DNA of 13,419 bases, taken from assembly GCA_041477815.1 (NCBI GenBank), contig JBGOUV010000177.1, forward strand, positions 1-13,419, given 5' to 3'. Origin of the DNA: JBGOUV01 sp041477815 (lineage in GTDB: Bacteria > Acidobacteriota > Terriglobia > Bryobacterales > JACQDG01). Shown piece by piece: positions 1 through 5,898 of the stretch. The notes beneath the pieces were generated by a model. That model was not told where the DNA came from, did no database searches, and saw only the letters and a program-made list of their open reading frames with translations. A program made the translations under genes and the position numbers. Position 1 is the first letter of the stretch, and each line of letters starts with the position of its first letter.

Positions 1-1526
1 ACCGTGAAGGTGGCCGGCGTCGCGGCCGTGGACACGCTGGTGTTCAGCCAACTGCCCCCGCTGGCCGTGCTGGCCGCTATCGCCATGGTCACCGGAGCTC
101 CGGTGCTCGTTACCGTGAGCGACTGGCTCGCCGGCCCCGCCTGCCCCGTCTGGAAAGCGAACGACAGCGCCGCGGGGTTCGCCTGCAGCAGCGGGCTGAA
201 GCTGACTACCAGCCGCACCGGCGCCACCACCTGGGTGTTTCCGGCGCTCGCCGCCGTAATCGTGATGGCTCCGAGGTAGGTACCCGGCGTCAGTCCTGCC
301 GGACTCACCGCCACCGTCATGCTCCCGGCCGTCGTCCCGCTCACCGGGCCGATGGCCAGCCACGCGCCGCCGGACGCCGTGGCCGTAGCCGTGTAGCTCA
401 GCGCCCCGCCACTGCTGGTGAGGGCCAGGCTTTGGTTCGCGGGAAGAGATCCGCCCACCTGGTAGCTGAAGGTGAGGCTTCCCGGACTGAGGTTCAGCAG
501 CGGACTGCTGGTCACAAACAGCGTGATGGGAATGGTTTGCGGGCTCCCCGCCGCTCCCGACGCGGTAATGATGACCGACCCGGTGAACATCCCCACGGCC
601 AACCCCGCCGGATTCACCGCCACGCTGACGCTGGCCGGCGATACGCCGCTCAAGGGGCTCGGCACCAGCCAGCCGGAACCTCCGCTGGTGGTCGTCGAGG
701 TCACGACAAACGGAGTGGCCGTGCCGCTGCTCGCTACCGCCAGGGCCTGCGCTCCCGGCTGGGCGCCGCCTAGTTGGAAATAGAACGTGAGCGCTGCGGG
801 GCTCACCAGCAGCTTGGGACTGCTACTTACGGTCAAAACGACCGGCACGGTTATGGGGCTGTTGGACGCGCCCGCCGCCGTTACGGTGATCGAGCCGTTG
901 TACGTGGCGGCACTCAGCCCGGCCACGTTCACGCTGACCTCCACGCCGCCCGGCGTCAGACCGCTCACCGGATTCACCAACAGCCAGCCTCCGCCGGTGG
1001 TCGTCGCCACGGCCACCGTGTAGCCCAGCGCCGAGCCGCTACTGGTAATCGCCAGGTTTTGGCTTGCCGGCGCCGTTCCCCCGGTTTGGAAATGGAAGGA
1101 GAGCGAGGACGGGCCCACCACCAGCGGCGAGACGTTGCGGACCGTCAGGTTCACCGTCACGGTGACCGGGCTGTTGGCCGCCCCGGCAGACGTGATCGTC
1201 ACGGCGCCGGTGTAGTCGGCCGCCACCAGACCCGTCGGGTTCACCGACACGGTCAGGGTGGCCGGCGTGCTCGCACCCACTGGTCCTACCGATAGCCACG
1301 TTCCGCCGGTAACCGTCGTCGCTGCCGCGGTGAACGCCAGACTCGCGCCGGTGCTCACTACCAGCACTCCCTGCGAGGCCGGAGGCGATCCTCCGATCTG
1401 ATGCGTGAAGGACAGTACAGTTGATCCCACCAGTAATGTATTGGTTTGGGATCTAAGAGTGGCCGAACTACCCAGTAGCAGTCCGAGGATCCATAACGCA
1501 ACACGAGCAAATCGCAGAACTTTCAC
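1..1526 (-). CDS. Secreted protein with tandem BACON/Ig-like repeats (3' end outside window)
   Basis: Reading the minus strand from a GTG at 1526 gives 508 codons with no stop before the window edge, so the C-terminus is missing. The start is supported by a GGAGG six bases upstream. Residues 1-26 form a signal peptide (MKVLRFAR, then a hydrophobic core, ending near LRSQ). The rest is a Ser/Thr/Gly/Val-rich array of beta-sandwich modules beginning near residues 31, 134, 236, 341 and 444, a period of about 103. Each module runs roughly: xLxFxxQxGG, SSGxxxxYT, a GGxWLxVxPxSG turn, a VxxxGLxxGxYxGxITIT strand, then NSPxTVPVxLxV. This is the pattern of BACON-like and TIGR03437-associated domains common in acidobacterial secreted proteins, where they act as carbohydrate-binding or structural spacers. 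No enzyme domain is visible, and one may lie in the missing part. The family-level call is confident; the ligand is unknown. Confidence 0.8.
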   Translation of the reverse strand, partial: MKVLRFARVALWILGLLLGSSATLRSQTNTLLVGSTVLSFTHQIGGSPPASQGVLVVSTGASLAFTAAATTVTGGTWLSVGPVGASTPATLTVSVNPTGLVAADYTGAVTITSAGAANSPVTVTVNLTVRNVSPLVVGPSSLSFHFQTGGTAPASQNLAITSSGSALGYTVAVATTTGGGWLLVNPVSGLTPGGVEVSVNVAGLSAATYNGSITVTAAGASNSPITVPVVLTVSSSPKLLVSPAALTFYFQLGGAQPGAQALAVASSGTATPFVVTSTTTSGGSGWLVPSPLSGVSPASVSVAVNPAGLAVGMFTGSVIITASGAAGSPQTIPITLFVTSSPLLNLSPGSLTFSYQVGGSLPANQSLALTSSGGALSYTATATASGGAWLAIGPVSGTTAGSMTVAVSPAGLTPGTYLGAITITAASAGNTQVVAPVRLVVSFSPLLQANPAALSFAFQTGQAGPASQSLTVTSTGAPVTMAIAASTASGGSWLNTSVSTAATPATFT

Positions 1527-1640
1527 GGTTATCCTCCGGGACGCGGACGGTTTACCCTCGAACTGGCTGCACGCCAAGGGCCGAACCCGTCCGATCCGGG
1601 CTGGAAATCGAACACCGCGGCCTTTCCCTTTGGCCGCCTG
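1527..1640 (-). other. Structured 5' leader of the repeat-protein gene
   Basis: The 205 bases between this gene and the PDZ gene contain no ORF that I can support. Read as minus-strand RNA, several stems can form. GGACGG (1587-1592) pairs with CCGTCC (1545-1550). Inside it, CCCT (1577-1580) pairs with AGGG (1555-1558) and TGGC (1573-1576) with GCCA (1564-1567). Upstream, GCGGCC and GGCCGC (1617-1637) form a six-pair stem with a nine-base loop. The ribosome-binding site lies at 1533-1537, just outside the nested stem. I matched it to no known riboswitch class. GC-rich sequence folds easily, so function is only a possibility. Confidence 0.3.
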
Positions 1641-1731
1641 CTATTTGGAGGCTTAGTATTCCGCTGTCTGACAGAGGGATTTCGGACCATTTCCAAGAGT
1701 TTTGACGGAAAAAATTACCGCCGCTACCTCG

Positions 1732-2568
1732 TTATAACTGCTCCTGCTCCAGCTCCAGCCGCACCGAGCGCCCCCGCCGCAGGTCCCCGCTCCGCTCGGG
1801 TAGCTCCACGTTCAGGGTCATTTCTTTCTTGTTCCGCATCACCACGACCGGCACGGTCTTCTTCTCCCCACTGCTGCGCAGTTCCTCGGTGACGTCCCGC
1901 GGCCGGTTCACCCGCTGGCCGTCCACCTTGAGGACCACGTCCCCCGCCTTGAGTCCGGCCTTCTCCGCCGGCGAGTCCTTATCCACCGACCGCACCAGCA
2001 CGCCTTCCTTGACGCCAAAGAAATCCGCCAATTGTCCGCTGAGCGATTCGGTCTCGAGGCCCACCCGGGGCGTCCGGATCGTCAGCACCGACCGGGGCAC
2101 CTCGAAATTCGGCATGGGAGGCATCGGAGGCATCGGTGGCATCGGGGGCATGGCGACGTTGAAGTTCTTGTTGAACACGGTTTCCTTGCGCTGGGCGAGG
2201 GTGGCGGTGAACGTCTGGAGGTTGCCGTCGCGGCTCACCTGCATCTTCGCCGCGCGGCCCACCGGCGTCTCCCGCACCATCCGGATGAAGCTCTCGGTCC
2301 CTTCCACGCGCTGCCCGTTGTATTCCAGCACCACGTCGGTTTCCTTCAAGCCCGCCTTCTCGGCCGGGCTGCCGGGTTCTACCTTCTTGATCTCCACGCC
2401 GCGCTCTTCCTTGAGCTTCAGCTCGCGGGCGCGACCCGAGTCCACCTCCGCCACGTTCACGCCCAGGTAGGTGCGCGAGCCGGGGAAAGCGTGGAAGGTG
2501 AACGCTTCCTGGGCCGGGGCATAGGAAACCGTCCCAGACATCAACAATAGGAACAAGGCTGTTTTCAT
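1732..2568 (-). CDS. Exported double-PDZ protein without protease domain
   Basis: A 278-residue protein. I chose the ATG at 2568 because it opens a clear signal peptide (MKTALFLLLM to about residue 20, APAQ) and lies 7 nt after the upstream stop; the longer frame runs antisense-like through that gene. Two PDZ domains are visible: residues about 34-125 (YLGVNV, then EPGSPAEKAGLKETDVVLEYNG) and about 165-257 (PRVGLET, then DKDSPAEKAGLKAGDVVLKVDG). Between them is a Met-Pro-Pro linker at 140-153. DegP/HtrA proteins carry similar PDZ pairs after a trypsin-like domain, but no His-Asp-Ser protease is present here. It probably acts in the periplasm as a peptide or misfolded-protein binder. Its position at the end of a sigma/anti-sigma operon suggests a role in sensing or modulating envelope stress. 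The domain call is firm; the role is inference. Confidence 0.85.
   Translation of the reverse strand: MKTALFLLLMSGTVSYAPAQEAFTFHAFPGSRTYLGVNVAEVDSGRARELKLKEERGVEIKKVEPGSPAEKAGLKETDVVLEYNGQRVEGTESFIRMVRETPVGRAAKMQVSRDGNLQTFTATLAQRKETVFNKNFNVAMPPMPPMPPMPPMPNFEVPRSVLTIRTPRVGLETESLSGQLADFFGVKEGVLVRSVDKDSPAEKAGLKAGDVVLKVDGQRVNRPRDVTEELRSSGEKKTVPVVVMRNKKEMTLNVELPERSGDLRRGRSVRLELEQEQL
2110..2151 (-). repeat. 9-bp tandem repeat encoding a Met-Pro-Pro linker
   Basis: Fourteen codons read MPPMPPMPPMPPMP, from four ATG-CCN-CCN units plus a partial one. Only the third bases of the proline codons vary. The segment joins the two PDZ domains and is likely an extended, polyproline-like, methionine-rich hinge. 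Short tandem repeats of this kind can change length by slippage, which would alter linker length without breaking the frame. Confidence 0.9.
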
Positions 2569-2575
2569 GGCTGCT

Positions 2576-3826
2576 TCACCTCTTCTTGATCTGTATGGTC
2601 CCCGTGGTATTGCGGATACGCAACACCGGGCCGCCGCCGTTGATGGCTCCTTCGGCCACCACCGTGCGGGGACCGAACCCTTGGTCCGCCATCCGCACCT
2701 GGACACCCGGAAAGTCGCACTGGATGCGATTCACGCTGCTGGCCACCTCAATGTCCGCCCGGATGGTCAGCCGCAGGCGCTCCGGGATCAGGACCACGAT
2801 GTTGCCCATGGAGGTTTCCAGCAACGATTCGCCCACTTTGCCGGAGGCCATCAACTGCGCCAGGATGTTGCCGGCGGCGGTAGCGGCCCGCACCGGCCCG
2901 GAGACGTCGATCAGCTTGATGCTCCCGTTGGCGTTCTCGGCGCGCACGCCGCCCGACGCCGACTCGATGGTGATGGTTCCGCCGGCCGTCTCCGCCGTCA
3001 CCGACCCGCCGATCTGCCCCAGGTAAATCGATCCGCCCGCCGTCTCCGCCTTCACGCTCTGGCTCACCCGATGCACCCGAATCGACCCGCCCGCCGTTTC
3101 CGCCCGCAGGCTGCCGTCCACCTGGTCGGCGTCGATATTGCCGCCGCTGGTGGTCAGCACGGCATCGCCCCGCACGGCTCCGAGCTGGATCGATCCGCCC
3201 GCCGTCTCGCACTGCACCGGTCCCCCGATGGTCCCCAGGACGATCGACCCGCCCGCCGTAGCCGCCCGCACCGCTTTGCCGATCCGGTCCATCTGGATCG
3301 ATCCGCCCGCCGTCTCGCCGACCACCCGGCCATCGATGTCGTTCACGTCCAGCGACCCGCCGTGCGTTTCCAGAATGACTTCCTCGGTCGGACGCGGCGC
3401 CGTGATCTTCAAATCGGCGGTGAAGCCGCACCGCCCGCATTGCAGATACTCCACCTCCAGCACCGTCAACGGGCCCCGCCGCGCCATCCGGATCTGGGCC
3501 CGCTGCAGCAGCCGCCGCGCCTCCGACTCCGAACCCGCCCGCACCCGCCGCCGCGCCGTATACCGCACCTGGTCGGCGGCCTCGCCCTTCACGCTGATGC
3601 TGCCGATAGAGCTGACGCGGAACCGCGTCATCCCGGCCGCCGGCGCGCTGCCTTCCATCGTCTGGACCCAGTACCGGCCTTCCCGGGTCAACTGGCCCTC
3701 TTGGGCCAGTAAAGCGGCGGCCGACAGACCAATTCCCATCGCGATCGGACCAAACCGCGACCGGGAGGGAGCGGTTGCCTCAAAGCGGGGCTGAAGGTTG
3801 GGTGCCTGAGTAAAATGACCCGACAC
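2576..3826 (-). CDS. Exported DUF4097-like beta-solenoid protein
   Basis: Starting at the GTG at 3826, whose G is shared with the upstream stop (TAGTG), the product is 416 aa. GGAG lies about 8-10 nt upstream. An upstream in-frame start at 3874 lies inside the previous gene and is less likely. Residues 22-42 (RSRFGPIAMGIGLSAAALLAQ) look like a signal peptide with a long basic N-region. Residues 153-332 are ten consecutive 18-residue coils carrying ETAGGSI-type turns, with exact 18-residue spacing, followed by a looser unit at 337. This is the DUF4097/putative adhesin beta-strand repeat fold. Cys130 and Cys133 (CGRC) lie just before the solenoid and could form a disulfide or metal site. The gene sits between an anti-sigma factor and a PDZ protein, and I infer an envelope-exposed partner of that system. 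The ligand is unknown. Confidence 0.8.
   Translation of the reverse strand: MSGHFTQAPNLQPRFEATAPSRSRFGPIAMGIGLSAAALLAQEGQLTREGRYWVQTMEGSAPAAGMTRFRVSSIGSISVKGEAADQVRYTARRRVRAGSESEARRLLQRAQIRMARRGPLTVLEVEYLQCGRCGFTADLKITAPRPTEEVILETHGGSLDVNDIDGRVVGETAGGSIQMDRIGKAVRAATAGGSIVLGTIGGPVQCETAGGSIQLGAVRGDAVLTTSGGNIDADQVDGSLRAETAGGSIRVHRVSQSVKAETAGGSIYLGQIGGSVTAETAGGTITIESASGGVRAENANGSIKLIDVSGPVRAATAAGNILAQLMASGKVGESLLETSMGNIVVLIPERLRLTIRADIEVASSVNRIQCDFPGVQVRMADQGFGPRTVVAEGAINGGGPVLRIRNTTGTIQIKKR
2831..3370 (-). repeat. Ten 54-bp coding repeats (18-residue solenoid coils)
   Basis: The ETAGGSI-type motif begins at protein residues 153, 171, 189, 207, 225, 243, 261, 279, 297 and 315, a strict 18-residue step. 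At DNA level this appears on the plus strand as recurring 'gatcgacccgcccgccg'-like blocks. Copies have diverged between motifs (variable GxxxxxV segments), so this is a protein-level repeat under selection and not a recent tandem duplication. Confidence 0.85.
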
Positions 3827-4749
3827 TAGAAACTCTCCACGGAAGCATTCATATCCCGCAACGCCGTCTGGCAACGCATGCGAACGTAGTTGTTGTTTTC
3901 CTTCTGGGCCACGTCCTGCAGCACCCCGATCAGGTCGTTGGTGTGCGACACCATCAGCAGGTCGATGGCCTGCACCCGCATACCGGGGTTATCGTCGTTG
4001 GTCAGCACCCGGATCAAGGCCTGGCGCACTTCGCCGTCCTGGGCATATTGCTTCAATCCCTCCAGGGCCTTCAGCCGCACCCCGGCGTTCTTGTCGTTGT
4101 CCACCACGTAGAGCAAGGTGTCCCGGATGTCGCGCTCGCTGGCCCGTTCCTTCAGAATCTCGATGGTGTCCAGCCGCACGCCCGGGTTACCGTAACTTTT
4201 TGCCGCGAAGATCAGAAAGTTCTGGATGCGGGGATCCTGCGGTTTGCCGCTCAGGGTCTGCCGCCGGACCTCGTCGAAGGAGATCTGCACCTGGCCGCCG
4301 CCCTGCGGATCCAGGTTCACGCCGGAGATGTTGGCGATCTGGGCCTCACCCGGATTGAGCGGATGTGTGCCCCCGTTGCGAACATACCAGCCCCCCAAAA
4401 AGCCCATTGCCAGCACCGCCAGCGCCGCCACCGGCTGCAGCCCCATCCAGGACCACAACCGCCGCCAGACCTCCAGGGGGTGGAACACCACGATGGCCCC
4501 CTGCTGCCGCTGCCGCTCCTCCCGATAGAGGCTCCGCATCAGGTCGTGCCGGCACTCGGCCACCAGCGCCACGGAAGGCTCCAGCTCCGGCCGGGCGCGG
4601 AGCTGCGCCAGGAACGCCCGCTCCTTCTCCAACTCGGCCGCACACGTCGGGCAGGACTCTACGTGGTCCTCCACCGCCGTTCTCTCGGGCTCGTTCAACT
4701 CGTTGTAGAGGTACCAATTGATCTGGGTTCGTACCTGTTCGCAGCTCAT
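3826..4749 (-). CDS. Membrane anti-sigma factor: zinc-finger head, HEAT-repeat tail
   Basis: 307 aa from the ATG at 4749. This start has GAGG seven bases upstream; the alternative ATG at 4755 would have it only one base away. The N-terminus has the zinc-binding anti-sigma (zf-HC2/ZAS) pattern: Cys3, then His29-x3-Cys33-x2-Cys36. One membrane helix lies at about 105-123 (PVAALAVLAMGFLGGWYV). The C-terminal part has four HEAT-like helical repeats whose PGVR-type motifs place Arg at 192, 225, 258 and 290, a period of 32-33. The expected topology is the zinc head holding the ECF sigma factor in the cytoplasm with the HEAT tail outside as a protein-interaction sensor. The gene follows the sigma gene by 11 nt and shares one base with the next gene. 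The HEAT tail is unusual, since most anti-sigma factors carry short or unrelated sensor domains. Confidence 0.85.
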   Translation of the reverse strand: MSCEQVRTQINWYLYNELNEPERTAVEDHVESCPTCAAELEKERAFLAQLRARPELEPSVALVAECRHDLMRSLYREERQRQQGAIVVFHPLEVWRRLWSWMGLQPVAALAVLAMGFLGGWYVRNGGTHPLNPGEAQIANISGVNLDPQGGGQVQISFDEVRRQTLSGKPQDPRIQNFLIFAAKSYGNPGVRLDTIEILKERASERDIRDTLLYVVDNDKNAGVRLKALEGLKQYAQDGEVRQALIRVLTNDDNPGMRVQAIDLLMVSHTNDLIGVLQDVAQKENNNYVRMRCQTALRDMNASVESF

Positions 4750-4760
4750 CTTCATTCCTC

Positions 4761-5393
4761 TTATGCCAGCGCCGCCCGCAGCTTCTGCGTGGCCCGGTAC
4801 AGGCAGTTTTTCGCCGTCTCTTCGCTCGTTGACAGCATTTCGCCGATCACCCGCAACCGCAAGCCTTGAAAATGCTTCAGCTCAAACACCATCCGCTCCC
4901 GGGGACCCAGCTTGCTCAGGGCCTCCTCGATGCGGTGACCCAGCTCCCGGCGCAGCAGCTCCCTCTCCGGATCGGCTTCCGACCGCTGGTCCTCCACGGC
5001 ATCGAACAGGTCCCGCCGGCCATCGGCCGTCTCCAGCACCGCCGAGTCTTCTTTACGGACACTCCTCCGGCGCAGGTGGTCCAGGCAGATGTTGGTCACG
5101 ATCCGGTACAGCCAGGTATGGAAGCTGCACTCGAACCGAAAACTTGCGAGATTGCGGTACGCCTTCAGAAAGGCCTCCTGGTAGGCGTCGCGCGCGTCTT
5201 CTTCCGAACGCAGGAGGTTCAGGGCCAGCCGCAGCACACTGTGATCGTACGTGCGGACCAGTTGCTCAAAGGCGTCATGGTCGCCTTGCTGGGCCGCCTG
5301 AATGAGAGCCACGTCGTGGCTCACTGCTGAGGCCGGCTTGTTCGTCACTCCCGCGATTCCCGGCAGCGTTTGCGCTCTCACACCATCCAACAC
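4761..5393 (-). CDS. ECF (RpoE-like) sigma-70 family factor
   Basis: 210 aa from a GTG at 5393. Sigma region 2 spans about 41-110 (AFEQLVRTYDHSVLRLAL; DAYQEAFLKAYRNL; FHTWLYRIVTNICLDHLRRR). Region 4 spans about 155-206 (LGPRERMVFELKHFQGLRLRVIGEML, with TSEETAKNCLYRATQKLR as the -35 recognition helix-turn-helix). There is no region 1.1 or 3, as expected of ECF factors. The start is uncertain: no strong Shine-Dalgarno precedes 5393, and the GTG at 5348 (residue 16) is also plausible because conserved sequence begins only near residue 27. It directs RNA polymerase to a stress or envelope regulon and is presumably held inactive by the product of the next gene. I found no convincing ECF-type autoregulatory promoter in the 43 bases upstream. 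Confidence 0.92.
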   Translation of the reverse strand: MLDGVRAQTLPGIAGVTNKPASAVSHDVALIQAAQQGDHDAFEQLVRTYDHSVLRLALNLLRSEEDARDAYQEAFLKAYRNLASFRFECSFHTWLYRIVTNICLDHLRRRSVRKEDSAVLETADGRRDLFDAVEDQRSEADPERELLRRELGHRIEEALSKLGPRERMVFELKHFQGLRLRVIGEMLSTSEETAKNCLYRATQKLRAALA

Positions 5394-5436
5394 CTACAAG
5401 AGGATAGACGAGAGGAACCCCCAAACGTGAGCCGGT

Positions 5437-5859
5437 CTATTTCCGGGCCGTAACGGAGATCTCGATCTTGGCCCCCCCGACCAACCCCGCCACCTGCACG
5501 GTCGCCCGCGCCGGCCGGTTGGCCTTGAAGTAGGTCGTGTAAACCTCGTTCATCTGCGGGAACAGGGTGAGGTCGGTCATGTAGACGATCACGCTGACGG
5601 CATCGGAATAGTCCATCCCGGCGGCCTTGAGGACGATCCCGATCCGGTCCAGGGTGGCGCGCACTTCGGCCGGGAAGTTGTCCGGCAACTTGTTTGTTTT
5701 CAAATCGGTACCGGTCTGACCGGCCACGTAGAGGGTCCCGTCCGCGAGCACGCCGGGACTGAAGGGAGCGCCCGGGCGGAACTCCGGCGGGTAAATGATC
5801 TTCTTCTCCGCCAGCGCCGGCATTACAATCAGCATCGTGAGAATGAGCCATCTCTGCAT
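5437..5859 (-). CDS. Exported RidA (YjgF/YER057c/UK114) family protein
   Basis: 140 aa. The ATG at 5859 is decided by an AGGAGG eight bases upstream and by the signal peptide it opens (MQRWLILTMLIVMPALA, then EKK). The open frame continues far upstream only as antisense of the permease gene. RidA hallmarks are present: GTLYVAGQTG, a VRATLDRIGIVLKAAGMDYSDAV helix, VYMTDL, the substrate-binding Arg in RPARATVQVAGL (about residue 118) and the acidic residue in KIEISVTA (Glu133). Cytosolic RidA hydrolyses reactive 2-aminoacrylate and related enamine/imine intermediates. A secreted member probably has another substrate. It lies 43 nt upstream of the sigma gene on the same strand and only 39 nt from the divergent permease gene. 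Fold confidence is high; function in the periplasm is unknown. Confidence 0.88.
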   Translation of the reverse strand: MQRWLILTMLIVMPALAEKKIIYPPEFRPGAPFSPGVLADGTLYVAGQTGTDLKTNKLPDNFPAEVRATLDRIGIVLKAAGMDYSDAVSVIVYMTDLTLFPQMNEVYTTYFKANRPARATVQVAGLVGGAKIEISVTARK

Positions 5860-5898
5860 CGTTGAAACCTCCTGGGAGAAACACTCGTAAGGTACCAC

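Noticed and set aside
1617..1637. GCGGCC/GGCCGC hairpin as a terminator of the PDZ operon
   Set aside because: No T-tract follows it, and it lies about 95 bases after the PDZ stop within the likely leader of the next gene.
1527..1731. Possible c-di-GMP (GEMM) riboswitch
   Set aside because: The conserved core segments of that class could not be aligned; only short resemblance such as AAGCCTCC was seen.
2831..3370. Evenly spaced repeats that could suggest a CRISPR array
   Set aside because: The 54-bp period is exactly 18 codons, the sequence is one open frame on the minus strand, and spacers are not unrelated to one another.
2567..3712. Plus-strand 381-aa open frame
   Set aside because: Arg/His/Pro-rich shadow of the solenoid gene; its periodicity is only the complement of the ETAGGSI repeats.
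3943..4869. Plus-strand 308-aa open frame over the anti-sigma gene
   Set aside because: His/Gln/Leu-rich shadow; the minus strand carries zinc-finger, membrane and HEAT features.
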